Positions 42,245 to 51,277 of a DNA stretch of 52,954 nt are shown here, one piece after another. Position 1 is the stretch's first letter. Each line of letters starts with the position of its first letter. Origin of the DNA: Anaerotignum sp. (GTDB lineage Bacteria > Bacillota > Clostridia > Lachnospirales > Anaerotignaceae); contig JAQUSU010000001.1 of the NCBI GenBank assembly GCA_028710085.1, positions 53,422 through 106,375 of the forward strand, given 5' to 3'. A program made the translations under genes and the position numbers. Below the pieces are notes generated by a model that saw nothing but the letters and a program-made list of their open reading frames with translations, ran no database searches and had not been told where the DNA came from.

Positions 42245-42883
42245 ATGAAAGTAGTTATTTTTGCAGGGGCTAAAATCACAGATTATGGATTTTGCGAAGA
42301 ATATCTGGAGGATGCTGAAATTATCATCTGCTGTGATAGTGGCTTGCAGCATACAAAGACACTGGGTTTAACGCCCCACTACATTGTGGGAGATTTTGAT
42401 TCTGTAAGCCCGGAGGTTTTGGAATATTACAAAGCAAAAGATATCCCTATTTTCCAATTTCCTGCAAAAAAAGACGAAACGGATATGCAGCTGGGAATTC
42501 AGCTGGCACTGGAAAAAGGTGCTACGGATTTGGTTCTTTTTGGTGGGATAGGCTCTCGTTTTGATCATACCCTTGCCAATGCCCATTTGCTTTTGGGATT
42601 GCTAAAAAAAGGGGTTCGGGCCAGATTGGTTGATGAGAATAACTGCGTTGAGCTAACGGATAAGCCAATTACTATACATGGTAAAATAGGGGATTTCGTT
42701 TCAACCATACCCTTGTCTATGATGGTTAAGGGGATTACCCTTACAGGCTTTGAATACCCTTTAATAAACAGGGATTTGGCGTTAGATGACGATTTGCTTG
42801 CAGTCAGTAATGTTTTAGCGAAGGAAGAAGCAACGATACACTTTACACAAGGATATCTTTTTGTCATTCATTCCAAAGACTAA
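42245..42883 (+). CDS. thiN: Thiamine pyrophosphokinase
   Basis: A 212-residue thiamine diphosphokinase. It has the N-terminal ICCDSGLQH, the HYIVGDFDSVSPE and DETDMQLGIQLALEKGATD motifs, and GGIGSRFDHTLANAHLL, all typical of TPK. It makes TPP from thiamine using ATP. It starts 2 nt after the rpe stop, and its ribosome binding site is weak, so coupling is likely. It ends the cluster; no terminator is obvious before rpmB. Confidence 0.94.
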   Translation: MKVVIFAGAKITDYGFCEEYLEDAEIIICCDSGLQHTKTLGLTPHYIVGDFDSVSPEVLEYYKAKDIPIFQFPAKKDETDMQLGIQLALEKGATDLVLFGGIGSRFDHTLANAHLLLGLLKKGVRARLVDENNCVELTDKPITIHGKIGDFVSTIPLSMMVKGITLTGFEYPLINRDLALDDDLLAVSNVLAKEEATIHFTQGYLFVIHSKD

Positions 42884-42926
42884 TTTATTAAAATAGAAAA
42901 AATATCGAAGAATCTTTTGTTTTTTC

Positions 42927-42955
42927 TTGCAAAACATTGACTTTTCTGCTAAAAT
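42927..42955 (+). promoter_or_regulatory. Promoter of rpmB
   Basis: TTGCAA at 42927-42932 and TAAAAT at 42950-42955, 17-bp spacer. Confidence 0.65.
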
Positions 42956-42999
42956 ATCAATGTTGTGTCACATAAGATAGCAATGGAGGAGGTGCAGAC

Positions 43000-43203
43000 A
43001 TGGCTAAATGTGAAATTTGTGGTAAGGACCAGATAAGAGGTCATAGAATCAGCATTAACCGTAGTCAGGTTAGTAGACGTGCGAATAGAAAATGGAAACC
43101 CAACGTAAAGAAAATTAAAATCGTTGAAAATAACGGGAATGTGAAATCTATTTACGTTTGCACAAAATGCATGCGTGCAAATAAAGTTACACGCGCAATC
43201 TAA
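43000..43203 (+). CDS. rpmB: 50S ribosomal protein L28
   Basis: A 67-residue ribosomal protein starting MAKCEICGKDQ, with a CxxC at the N-terminus (CEIC) and a second one near the end (CTKCMRA), so it is the zinc-binding form. The NRKWKPNVKKI segment is the family core. ATG 43000 is preceded by GGAGGTG. It is monocistronic with its own promoter and terminator. Confidence 0.95.
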   Translation: MAKCEICGKDQIRGHRISINRSQVSRRANRKWKPNVKKIKIVENNGNVKSIYVCTKCMRANKVTRAI

Positions 43204-43219
43204 TTGACCCGAAAGTGCA

Positions 43220-43257
43220 AAAGCCTTTTTCCATATTTGGAAGAAAGGCTTTTTTTC
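43220..43257 (+). terminator. Terminator after rpmB
   Basis: Stem AAGCCTTTTTCCA / GGAAGAAAGGCTT followed by TTTTTTT. Confidence 0.88.
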
Positions 43258-43268
43258 GTTTCCTATCG

Positions 43269-43439
43269 TTAGCATTGATTGAAGTTAATGATCAGCCATG
43301 CCCCCACACCAATAAAAAGGACAGCCAATAACGGAATACAATAGGGAATAAGCACTGCCAGAAGCATGCCTATGCCTAACGAAACTAAAATAATGCCGCA
43401 TAGCCGTTTTATATATGAATACTGACATCTTCTGCGCAT
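43269..43439 (-). CDS. Small two-helix membrane protein, 56 aa
   Basis: A short minus-strand frame, ATG 43439 to TAA at 43269, with AGGGGGTG 5 nt before the start. The protein begins MRRRCQYSYIKR and then has two hydrophobic segments (about residues 14-31 and 33-52) separated by a short PYC turn, so a membrane hairpin. I do not recognise the family. The good ribosome binding site, basic N-terminus and membrane pattern make it likely real. Confidence 0.6.
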   Translation of the reverse strand: MRRRCQYSYIKRLCGIILVSLGIGMLLAVLIPYCIPLLAVLFIGVGAWLIINFNQC

Positions 43440-43761
43440 GCAAACACCCCCTTTAGTATTTTTATTCAGTAAGAGACGTTTTTGTACCTAGGTAATAAAA
43501 ATTTATGCATTTTAAGAAAAAAACACTGTATTCGGTCAAAAGGTTATGTGATAAAATTATTTTAATATATCTTATGTTTACGAAAGCATTGTAATGAATA
43601 AGAGGGAAAACAGAGTTTTTTGCGATAGGATGTTTTCTTGAAAAGGAACAGCCCTAAGAAATGGGTATATCGCCTCAGTTCTTAGGCAAAACTTGTATTT
43701 TAGCGGGGAATGAGCTATGATTAACTACATGAGTTATTTTTTGAAATAAAAGGAGAAGGTT
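43440..43761 (+). promoter_or_regulatory. Promoter and hairpin upstream of rnz
   Basis: TTGTAT at 43693-43698 and TATGAT at 43716-43721, 17-bp spacer, is the likely rnz promoter. Just upstream CCTAAGAA (43653-43660) and TTCTTAGG (43679-43686) form an 8-bp stem with an 18-nt loop. AT-rich sequence fills the rest; only tiny open frames occur. Confidence 0.55.
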
Positions 43762-44679
43762 ATGCTTGATATTTGTTTACTGGGAACAGGCGGAATGATG
43801 CCCATGCCCGGACGATTTTTAACGGCAATGCTTGCCCGAGTGAATGGGCGGCTATTGATGATAGACTGCGGCGAAGGAACGCAGGTTACAATGAAAATGC
43901 TGGGATGGGGTTTTAAAGCCATTGATGTCATTTGCATTACTCATTTTCATGCGGATCATATTTCGGGGCTTCCGGGGCTTTTGCTTACCATTGGGAATGC
44001 GGGCAGAGCAGAGCCGCTAACACTTGTGGGCCCCCCCGGACTGGAATATATTGTGGAAGGATTATGCAGGATTTGCCCTGAATTGCCTTTTCCCTTAAAA
44101 TTTGTTGAAATTGAAAAGGATACGCCAAACCCTATTCGGGTAGGTGAGTTTTCTATTTCCTATTGCTTAGCTGAGCATATGGTAAGATGCTATGCATATC
44201 GTATCGACATACATCGAAAAGGGAAGTTTGATGTGAGAAGAGCCGAAGGCTTGGGGCTTCCAAAGCCTTTATGGGGAAGGATACAAAAGGAAGGCTCCAT
44301 CGAGCATGAAGGGAAGGTATACACTTCCCAAATGGTCATGGGAGATGACAGAGCCGGCGTTAGCGTTGCTTATTGCACGGATTCCAGACCAGTGGATCGA
44401 TTGCGCAGCTTCATTGGGGGTGTGCAGCTTTTTATTTGTGAAGGTATGTATGGCGATGATGAAAAAAGGCAAAAGGCAAGGGAAAACAAGCATATGTTGT
44501 TTTCAGAGGCGGCACAGCTTGCAAAAGGCGGCGGGGCAGAGGAATTATGGCTAACCCACTTTAGCCCATCCCTGAATGAGCCTGAGCTGTTTTTGGAAGT
44601 AGCGCAAGCAATTTTCCCGAATACCTCTTTAGGCGAAGAACGGAAAACGACCACCATCCTTTTTCCCAAAGAAGGATGA
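43762..44679 (+). CDS. rnz: Ribonuclease Z
   Basis: A 305-residue metallo-beta-lactamase-fold RNase that matures the 3' ends of tRNA precursors. The start [13 protein letters not shown], the [14 protein letters not shown] zinc motif, the mid-region PPGLEYIVE segment and the C-terminal LTHFSPSL are tRNase Z features. The protein is about the usual short-form length. ATG 43762 has AAAGGAG upstream. tsaD follows after 17 nt. Confidence 0.92.
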   Translation: MLDICLLGTGGMMPMPGRFLTAMLARVNGRLLMIDCGEGTQVTMKMLGWGFKAIDVICITHFHADHISGLPGLLLTIGNAGRAEPLTLVGPPGLEYIVEGLCRICPELPFPLKFVEIEKDTPNPIRVGEFSISYCLAEHMVRCYAYRIDIHRKGKFDVRRAEGLGLPKPLWGRIQKEGSIEHEGKVYTSQMVMGDDRAGVSVAYCTDSRPVDRLRSFIGGVQLFICEGMYGDDEKRQKARENKHMLFSEAAQLAKGGGAEELWLTHFSPSLNEPELFLEVAQAIFPNTSLGEERKTTTILFPKEG

Positions 44680-44696
44680 TTTGGAGGATAAAAACT

Positions 44697-45725
44697 ATGG
44701 AAGAAAAAAAAGATATATATATACTGGCAATTGAAAGCTCTTGTGACGAAACGGCGGCGGCAGTGGTCAAAAATGGGCGCGAGGTGCTTTCTAATATTAT
44801 TTCCTCACAGATTGCTTTGCATACCCTATATGGCGGCGTTGTGCCTGAAATTGCCTCAAGAAAGCATATTGAGGCAATAGACGGTGTGATTACCCAAGCG
44901 TTACAGGAAGCAGGGCTTACGCTGGAGGAAGTGAATGCCATTGGTGTTACCTACGGCCCCGGCTTAGTCGGTGCGTTGTTGGTTGGACTGGCAGAGGCAA
45001 AGGCTCTTGCTTTTGCGGCAAACAAGCCCTTGATCGGTGTGCACCATATTGAGGGGCATATTTGTGCCAACTATATTGAAAATAAGGAGTTTGAACCGCC
45101 CTATATGGCGTTGGTTGTTTCGGGAGGTCATTCACATTTGGTTTATGTTTCTGACTATGGAAAGTATGAAATTTTGGGCAGAACAAGGGATGATGCCGCA
45201 GGAGAGGCTTATGACAAGGTTGCAAGAGTTATTGGCATGGGCTATCCCGGTGGGCCGAAGATTGATGCGGCGGCCAAAAAGGGAAATCCCTCGGCAGTAA
45301 AATTCCCCCGTGTTTTTTTGGAGGAGGACAGCTATGATTTTAGCTTTAGCGGGTTAAAATCAGCGGTTTTAAATTATGTAAACAAACAGAGGATGATGGG
45401 GCAGGAAATCAATCCTTATGATATAGCCGCAAGCTTTCAGCAAGCCGTTGTTGAGGTATTGGTGGCCAAAACCATAAAAGCCGCCAAGGACAGAGGCGTG
45501 AAAGAAATTGCTCTGGCTGGCGGGGTTGCTTCAAACAGCGCTCTGCGTGAAAAAATGAAAATAGCTTGTGAAAAGGATGGGTTCCATTTGAGCATTCCTT
45601 CGCCGATTCTTTGCACAGACAATGCAGCCATGATTGGCTGTGCCGCATATTATGAATACTTGGCAGGGGTGCGAGACGGCTTGGATTTAAACGCAAACCC
45701 TAGTTTAAAATTAGGGGAAAGATAA
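44697..45725 (+). CDS. tsaD: tRNA t6A37 threonylcarbamoyltransferase TsaD
   Basis: A 342-residue ASKHA-fold enzyme that places threonylcarbamoyl on A37 of ANN-decoding tRNAs with TsaB, TsaE and TsaC. It has the N-terminal [16 protein letters not shown], the metal motif [11 protein letters not shown] and the [10 protein letters not shown] nucleotide-binding motif. I start at ATG 44697, 7 nt after TTGGAGG; the upstream in-frame start at 44676 overlaps the rnz end. It is co-directional with rnz and the GNAT gene. Confidence 0.95.
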   Translation: MEEKKDIYILAIESSCDETAAAVVKNGREVLSNIISSQIALHTLYGGVVPEIASRKHIEAIDGVITQALQEAGLTLEEVNAIGVTYGPGLVGALLVGLAEAKALAFAANKPLIGVHHIEGHICANYIENKEFEPPYMALVVSGGHSHLVYVSDYGKYEILGRTRDDAAGEAYDKVARVIGMGYPGGPKIDAAAKKGNPSAVKFPRVFLEEDSYDFSFSGLKSAVLNYVNKQRMMGQEINPYDIAASFQQAVVEVLVAKTIKAAKDRGVKEIALAGGVASNSALREKMKIACEKDGFHLSIPSPILCTDNAAMIGCAAYYEYLAGVRDGLDLNANPSLKLGER

Positions 45726-45740
45726 ACCGGGGGTGAGGTT

Positions 45741-46262
45741 TTGATTCGCAAGGCATTGAAAAAAGATTTAAATGAGGTTGAAGCAATTTATAACGAAGTT
45801 TTGAATTATGAGGCGGCACAAGTGAGCTATACCAATTGGCAAAAGGGGCTTTATCCTACCCGAGCAGACGGGGAAAAAGCACTGGCGGAGGGAACTCTTT
45901 TCGTTGGTGAGGATGAAAATGGGCGGCTTTATGGCTGTGTAATTTTAAACCATATTCAGCCCAAGGAATATGACAACATCTCTTGGAAAATTTCAGCCCA
46001 GTCCAATGAGGTTTTGGTGATTCATACCCTTTGCATCAAGCCGAATTGTAAAGGGCGGGGATATGGCAAGGAATTTGTTGCTTTTTCGGAAGAATATGCC
46101 CGTCAGCTAAAATGTAAAGCGATAAGGCTTGATACATATGAAGGAAATTTGCCAGCTATTCAGCTATATTCTCGTTTAGGTTTTGCATTGGTGGGGAAGT
46201 GCCTTTTTCACTTTCAAAATGTAATTTGGGAAACCTTGGTTTGCATGGAAAAAGAAGTGTGA
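45741..46262 (+). CDS. GNAT family N-acetyltransferase
   Basis: A 173-residue GNAT protein with the acetyl-CoA-binding motif KPNCKGRGYGKEFV (Q/RxxGxG/A type) and C-terminal LDTYEGNLPAIQLYSRLGFALVG. It starts with TTG 45741 after GGGGGTGAGG. It lies directly after tsaD, but its N-terminus (MIRKALKKDLNEVEAIYNEVLNYEA) is not typical of RimI, so I leave the substrate open. A terminator follows. Confidence 0.85.
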   Translation: MIRKALKKDLNEVEAIYNEVLNYEAAQVSYTNWQKGLYPTRADGEKALAEGTLFVGEDENGRLYGCVILNHIQPKEYDNISWKISAQSNEVLVIHTLCIKPNCKGRGYGKEFVAFSEEYARQLKCKAIRLDTYEGNLPAIQLYSRLGFALVGKCLFHFQNVIWETLVCMEKEV

Positions 46263-46327
46263 GCTTGAAGATGAAACGACTTACTGCGTGCTGATTGAGT
46301 AATTGTAAAAAAAAATTCTTTAACAAT

Positions 46328-46366
46328 AAAAACGGTAGCTGAGAATTTTGTAGCTACCGTTTTTTG
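46328..46366. terminator. Bidirectional terminator between GNAT and yjjG
   Basis: Stem AAACGGTAGCT / AGCTACCGTTT with T runs on both sides, between convergent genes. Confidence 0.88.
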
Positions 46367-46379
46367 TGACTTTTTTGTT

Positions 46380-47072
46380 TTAATAATTTATTTCCAAAAG
46401 CTCTAATAGCTCCAACAGATTATGTATTTCAAAGGTAGGCTGAAATGGGGTTTCATTGGGAAGATGGGCCGGATTAAACCAACAGGTGTCAATGCCTGCA
46501 CGAATGCCCCCTTGAATATCAGAGGATAAAGAATCTCCAATGATAAGGGCTTCCTTTTTCTGAAAGCTTGGAATGCGGGCAAAGCAATAATCAAAATACG
46601 CAACCATGGGTTTTTGAAAGCCCATTGCTTCCGAAACAAAAGTAGCCTGAAAATAAGAGGAAAGCCCTGAAGCCTTAAGGCGTTTTTCCTGAGTGGAGGC
46701 AAGGCCGTTGGTGGTAATATAGAGCTTGTGGGTTTGGGAAAGCTTCGTGACCACCTCTAAGGCATTTTCTATCAAATCAATCCCCTCAGACAACGCCTGA
46801 CGGTATGTTTTTTCCATCAAATTTCCGTCGGCATGGATGGAGAATTGGGAAAACGTATCAGTAAAGCGGCTTTCAAAAATTGCCTCCCGTGGGATACTGC
46901 CATTTTCATAGCTTGCCCATAGTTTTTGATTATGAGAAAGATACCATGCAAGGATTTCCTCGTTGAAAGGGATTCCTAAGGAAGCGAAACATTGCTTGAG
47001 CGCCTTTTTTTCTGAGGTAGAAAAATCCAAAAGGGTATGATCAACATCGAACAGTAAAAATTTTTTTTCCAT
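46380..47072 (-). CDS. YjjG-type HAD nucleotidase
   Basis: A 230-residue HAD-superfamily hydrolase, YjjG noncanonical pyrimidine nucleotidase subgroup. It has the catalytic DVDHTLLDF motif (DxD), the ITTNGLASTQEKRL segment (motif II Thr) and GDSLSSDIQGGIRAGIDT motif IV. The family dephosphorylates dUMP, dTMP and damaged nucleotides. It starts at ATG 47072, overlapping the end of the upstream reductase gene by one base, so the two are co-translated. Confidence 0.9.
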   Translation of the reverse strand: MEKKFLLFDVDHTLLDFSTSEKKALKQCFASLGIPFNEEILAWYLSHNQKLWASYENGSIPREAIFESRFTDTFSQFSIHADGNLMEKTYRQALSEGIDLIENALEVVTKLSQTHKLYITTNGLASTQEKRLKASGLSSYFQATFVSEAMGFQKPMVAYFDYCFARIPSFQKKEALIIGDSLSSDIQGGIRAGIDTCWFNPAHLPNETPFQPTFEIHNLLELLELLEINY

Positions 47073-47812
47073 TAATGCATCCCTCCATCAAGGGTGATAA
47101 CCTGCCCCGTAAGATAGGAGGCGCCTTCATCAGCCAAAAAAAGTGCCAGCTTTGCCACTTCATCAGGGGTTCCAAACCGCATGAGAGGAATTTCATCCAT
47201 AAGAGTGTTGCGTTCTTCTTCAGCAAAGCAAGCGTTCATTTGGGTTTCGATGACACCGCAGGCGATGGCATTCACCCGAATTCCCGAAGGCCCAAGCTCC
47301 TTTGCCATTGCCTTTGTGAAGCTGTTGATTCCCCCTTTTGCAGCGGAATAGATTGCTTCGCAGGAAGCGCCGATTTCGCCCCACATGGAGGAAATATTAA
47401 TAATAGAGCCGCTTTTTTTTCGCACCATGGAGGGAACGGCAAGATGAGTGCAGTTAAAAACGGAAAATAAGTTAACCGCTGTGACCCTTTGCCATTCTTG
47501 GGGTGTCATATCGGTAAACAGCCCGATGTGAGCAATGCCTGCATTATTGATTAAAATATCAACGCTGCCAAAGGTTTCTTCTATGGCTTGAAACATTTTT
47601 TTGCAGGTGTCATAATCCGAAACATCACCAAGGAGGGCGAGAACAGGAAAATGCCCTTGCTTTAGCGTTTTTTCCATTGCCCAAAGTGCTTCTTTGCTTT
47701 GAGAGGCGTTTAGGATGATGTTGCAGCCTGCTTGGGCAAAAGCAAAAGCAATTGCCTGACCAATGCCCCTGGAGGAGCCAGTTATAAAAACGGTTTTACC
47801 CATTAAGCTCAT
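47072..47812 (-). CDS. SDR reductase, likely EF-P 5-aminopentanone reductase (YmfI-like)
   Basis: A 246-residue short-chain dehydrogenase with a TGSSRGIG nucleotide motif and the NNAG and YSAAKGG (Tyr, Lys) catalytic motifs. Over its length it resembles FabG, but features such as the DVSDYDTCKKMF segment, the ISSMWGEIGASCE segment and VITLDGG fit the EF-P 5-aminopentanone reductase (YmfI) subgroup that I recall in Clostridia. That assignment is from memory and is not proven. The upstream promoter is strong. Confidence 0.75.
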   Translation of the reverse strand: MSLMGKTVFITGSSRGIGQAIAFAFAQAGCNIILNASQSKEALWAMEKTLKQGHFPVLALLGDVSDYDTCKKMFQAIEETFGSVDILINNAGIAHIGLFTDMTPQEWQRVTAVNLFSVFNCTHLAVPSMVRKKSGSIINISSMWGEIGASCEAIYSAAKGGINSFTKAMAKELGPSGIRVNAIACGVIETQMNACFAEEERNTLMDEIPLMRFGTPDEVAKLALFLADEGASYLTGQVITLDGGMH

Positions 47813-47841
47813 TGTATCACTGCTTTCTAATGTTTTTTAAT

Positions 47842-47911
47842 ATTGTATCGGAAATTCTTAAGAAATACAAGGCGCAAAGCAGTTGGAATTTTTATGGGAA
47901 TGCGGTATACT
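47842..47911. promoter_or_regulatory. Back-to-back divergent promoters
   Basis: Minus strand: TTGTAT (47865-47870) and TACAAT (47842-47847), 17-bp spacer, for the SDR-yjjG pair. Plus strand: TTGGAA (47883-47888) and TATACT (47906-47911), 17-bp spacer, for the membrane protein. Confidence 0.75.
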
Positions 47912-47947
47912 ATTCTTATTGACCTTTGGGTCAGAAAGGGTGGAAGT

Positions 47948-48775
47948 ATGTTAGAAGAAATTAACAACAAAGAAATGAAGATCATAGAAATTTTATCTAT
48001 TACAATGCATTTATTTATGAAGAATTTCAAGAAGATTTTAATTGTCGTTGCCTTGATTTTTTTCCCAATTAGCATTTTGAATGTACTGATTGTAGAAAGG
48101 TTAAGCACCAGTATTATTGTATTATTGGATCTGATTGCAACAAAGGGACTTTTAGATAATATGTCTGTTTTAATTGAGGCATACTTGGATTTAATGAGGA
48201 ATAATATGTTGCTGATGGCGGTATCTGTTTTTTTGGAGCCTGTTGGAATCATTGCAATTGCTATTATTGTTAAGGGTTATTTGTACAACGAAACCATTCA
48301 TTTGCGAGAAGCTATTGGAGAGGCCATGAATTGCCTTTGGAAGATCATCGTAGCGGGGTTAATTTCCAGCATTTTGATTATTTTAGCAACCATATGCTTT
48401 ATTATTCCTGGGATATATCTAGGGATCATTTGGACTTTTTATGTATATGCCATAGGGTTAAGGGGATACAAAGGATGGAAAGCCCTTGCTTACAGTAAAA
48501 AATTGATTGATGGTAGGTTTTGGAAAACGCTAGGATTTCTGATTGTGATTTCTTTTATCGCTGTGCTTTGTAATAAGGTGATGGGGAGTGTTTTTTATTT
48601 GCTGCCTAAGCATATTGCTACAGATATTTTATATGATGTATTGACCTATTTTTACGTTTCTTTTGAGTGTATTGCTTTGACGGTTTTGTTTATGAACAGA
48701 GAGGTAGTTTTACTTGGTGAAAAACACAACACAACGGAATGTACCGGGGAAAGTAAAGTTGATGAAGATGTATAA
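47948..48775 (+). CDS. Polytopic membrane protein of unknown function
   Basis: A 275-residue protein with about six hydrophobic segments. There is an N-terminal cytosolic start (LEEINNKEMKIIEILSIT), then helices around residues 30-50, 80-105, 125-150, 160-175, 200-220 and 225-250. I do not recognise a precise family; DUF975/YciC-like or GDPD membrane-domain proteins have a similar layout. I start at ATG 47948 after AGGGTGG; the open frame upstream to 47843 runs through the promoter. It is a single-gene unit with a terminator. Confidence 0.65.
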   Translation: MLEEINNKEMKIIEILSITMHLFMKNFKKILIVVALIFFPISILNVLIVERLSTSIIVLLDLIATKGLLDNMSVLIEAYLDLMRNNMLLMAVSVFLEPVGIIAIAIIVKGYLYNETIHLREAIGEAMNCLWKIIVAGLISSILIILATICFIIPGIYLGIIWTFYVYAIGLRGYKGWKALAYSKKLIDGRFWKTLGFLIVISFIAVLCNKVMGSVFYLLPKHIATDILYDVLTYFYVSFECIALTVLFMNREVVLLGEKHNTTECTGESKVDEDV

Positions 48776-48787
48776 TCGTTAAGAGTG

Positions 48788-48823
48788 AGGCTTTTTCTTA
48801 TTAAAATGAGAAAAGGCCTTTTT
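48788..48823 (+). terminator. Terminator after membrane protein gene
   Basis: Stem AGGCTTTTTCTTATT / AATGAGAAAAGGCC followed by TTTTT. Confidence 0.85.
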
Positions 48824-48995
48824 ATGACCAAAAGCTGCAGGGATGGACAAAAATTTTGAAGTGAAATTTAAATTGGCTTTATTTCAGAACAATAAATAAG
48901 GCGATAAGGAATGTTGCGGGACGAAAAATGTCCCAATTTGGAAAAATATTTTCAAAAAAGTCTAGGAAAAGAAAAAGCCCTCTGCTATAATGAAT

Positions 48996-49173
48996 TAGGG
49001 CAACACCGCACAATTCGCAGCTGACGCCTTGTACGCCCATCTACTTGCATCTTTTCCGTCAGTCTTCACAAAAATGCTCGTAAATACCTCCAGTATTGAA
49101 TGTGCTTTTTGTTTTGTCTGACGAAAAATCTGACTGCACATCTGGACGCACAGAATTATGCGGTATTACCTTA
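48996..49173 (+). mobile_element. MITE-like element, copy 3, in fbp leader
   Basis: A 178-bp copy flanked by TA (48996-48997, 49172-49173). A TATAAT at 48986-48991 lies 4 bp before the element, and fbp begins 36 nt after it, so the element would be in the 5' untranslated region if that -10 is real (its -35 TAGGAA is weak). The remaining gap sequence is AT-rich without genes. Confidence 0.83.
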
Positions 49174-49209
49174 GATAATGTTTATTTTTGAAAGAATGGT
49201 GAGCGGAAG

Positions 49210-51183
49210 ATGTATTCTACAGAACAATCCTTTACACAAGAAGAAATGAAGTATTTAAAATTATTAGCAAATCAGTATAAAAATATCAATAGCGCTGCAA
49301 CAGAGGTAATGAACCTGAAAGCTATATTAAATTTGCCAAAAGGCACAGAACATTTTGTTTCCGATATTCATGGAGAAGCGGAATCCTTTAGTCATGTTTT
49401 GCGAAATGCATCTGGGGTTATTAAAAACCATATCAGCGCAATCTTTGGTGCAAGCTTACTGGAAAGCGAAAAAAAGGCTTTGGCAACACTCATTTATTAT
49501 CCTGAAAAAAAGCTGGAAATGATGGCAGAGCAGGAAGAGGATTTGAACGACTGGTATAAAATTACTTTACATAGGCTGGTTCGCATTTGCAAAGTGGTTT
49601 CTTCAAAATATACGCGCTCCAAGGTTAGAAAAGCACTTCCCAAGGAGTTTACCTATATCATTGAAGAATTGCTTCATGAAGATAGTATCAGTCGTGATAA
49701 GGAAATGTACTATAACGAAATCATTCGCACGATTATTGATTTGGATCAGGCAGATCGTTTTATTATTGCGTTGGCAAACCTCATTCAAAGATTGGCCATT
49801 GATCAGCTTCATGTGATTGGTGATATTTATGACAGAGGGCCAAATGCAGCGGCAATCATGGACATTTTGGCGCAATATCATTCCGTTGATATTCAATGGG
49901 GAAACCACGACATTGCTTGGATGGGGGCGGCGGCAGGCTGTCAGGCGTTGATTTGCAATGTTTTGCGAATCCAAACCAGATATGCAAATTTGGATACCAT
50001 TGAAGAAGATTATGGAATTAACCTAATTCCTTTGGCTACGTTTGCCATGGAAAAATATGCGAATGATCCTTGCACACAATTTGCACCCAAGGGTACGGAA
50101 GAATTGAATGATAAGGATTTTAATATGATTGCCAAAATGCATAAGGCGATTTCCATATTGCAATGGAAAATGGAAGCGCAAATCATTAAGCGTCATCCTG
50201 AATTTAAGATGGATAATCGGTTACTGCTGGATAAAATTAATTTAGAAAAGGGAACGATCAAGCTTGAAGGAAAAGAATATCAGTTGAACGATACAAATTT
50301 TCCTACCATTGATCCCAAGGATCCCTATAAGCTGACTCCAGAGGAGCAGTTTGTAATGGATAAGGTAAAATCCTCTTTTGTGAACAGTCAAAAATTGCAG
50401 GAGCATACCCGTGTTCTTTATAGCAAGGGCAGTATGTATACGATTTATAATTCCAACCTTTTGTTCCATGGTGGTATCCCTATGAATGAGGACGGAACAA
50501 TAAAAACCGTGCTTTTCCGCGGCAAAAAATATACCGGAAAAGAATATTTGGATGAAGTGGAAAGAACGGTTCGTGAGGGCTACTTCAGCAAGCCCCATAG
50601 TGATAACAAGCGAGAGTGTATGGATATCATTTGGTATTTATGGTGTGGCGAGGATTCACCTTTGTTTGGAAAGAAAAAGATGACAACCTTTGAGCGCTAT
50701 TTCATAGATGATAAAACAACCCATAAGGAGATTGGTAATCCATACTATTCTTTGCGAAACGAAGAGCATGTTTGCAAAATGGTATTGTCAGCCTTTGGGC
50801 TTGATCCTGATACGTCCCATATTATCAACGGACATGTACCCGTAAAGGTTTCAAAGGGAGAAAGCCCCATTAAAGCCAATGGGAGACTTTTTGTCATTGA
50901 CGGTGGGTTTGCAAAGGCATATCAGAAAGTGACAGGCATTGCCGGCTATACCCTGATTTACAATTCCCATGGGCTGGTATTGGTTTCTCATGAGCCTTTC
51001 GTTTCCACAGAAGTGGCGATAGCGGAGGAAAAGGACATTCTCTCCTCAACCGTAGCGTTGCAGTATACCCAAGACCGTATTCGCGTTAGGGATACGGATA
51101 TTGGCAAAAAGCTATTGGAAAGCATTGAAGAGCTGGAAAAATTACTTTACATCTATAAAAACGGGTTAATTAAGGAACAATAA
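49210..51183 (+). CDS. fbp: Fructose-1,6-bisphosphatase, class III
   Basis: A 657-residue class III FBPase typical of Firmicutes, dephosphorylating fructose-1,6-bisphosphate in gluconeogenesis. It has a metallophosphoesterase core: [19 protein letters not shown], and near the C-terminus INGHVPVK and [10 protein letters not shown]. Its length matches the family. ATG 49210 has GGTGAGCGGAAG upstream. Confidence 0.95.
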   Translation: MYSTEQSFTQEEMKYLKLLANQYKNINSAATEVMNLKAILNLPKGTEHFVSDIHGEAESFSHVLRNASGVIKNHISAIFGASLLESEKKALATLIYYPEKKLEMMAEQEEDLNDWYKITLHRLVRICKVVSSKYTRSKVRKALPKEFTYIIEELLHEDSISRDKEMYYNEIIRTIIDLDQADRFIIALANLIQRLAIDQLHVIGDIYDRGPNAAAIMDILAQYHSVDIQWGNHDIAWMGAAAGCQALICNVLRIQTRYANLDTIEEDYGINLIPLATFAMEKYANDPCTQFAPKGTEELNDKDFNMIAKMHKAISILQWKMEAQIIKRHPEFKMDNRLLLDKINLEKGTIKLEGKEYQLNDTNFPTIDPKDPYKLTPEEQFVMDKVKSSFVNSQKLQEHTRVLYSKGSMYTIYNSNLLFHGGIPMNEDGTIKTVLFRGKKYTGKEYLDEVERTVREGYFSKPHSDNKRECMDIIWYLWCGEDSPLFGKKKMTTFERYFIDDKTTHKEIGNPYYSLRNEEHVCKMVLSAFGLDPDTSHIINGHVPVKVSKGESPIKANGRLFVIDGGFAKAYQKVTGIAGYTLIYNSHGLVLVSHEPFVSTEVAIAEEKDILSSTVALQYTQDRIRVRDTDIGKKLLESIEELEKLLYIYKNGLIKEQ

Positions 51184-51189
51184 AAATGA

Positions 51190-51231
51190 TAAGACCGCCA
51201 ATCCTTATAAAACGAGGAAAGGCGGTCTTTA
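51190..51231. terminator. Bidirectional hairpin between fbp and crotonase
   Basis: A 9-bp perfect stem AAGACCGCC / GGCGGTCTT with a 21-nt inner loop. The T-rich tail is better on the minus strand. Confidence 0.7.
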
Positions 51232-51277
51232 TGGTTTAGCTTAATAAAAATATCCATCAATCAATAACAAGGATGGC

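Noticed and set aside
47843-47947. N-terminal extension of the membrane protein
   Set aside because: It overlaps both divergent promoters; ATG 47948 has the SD.
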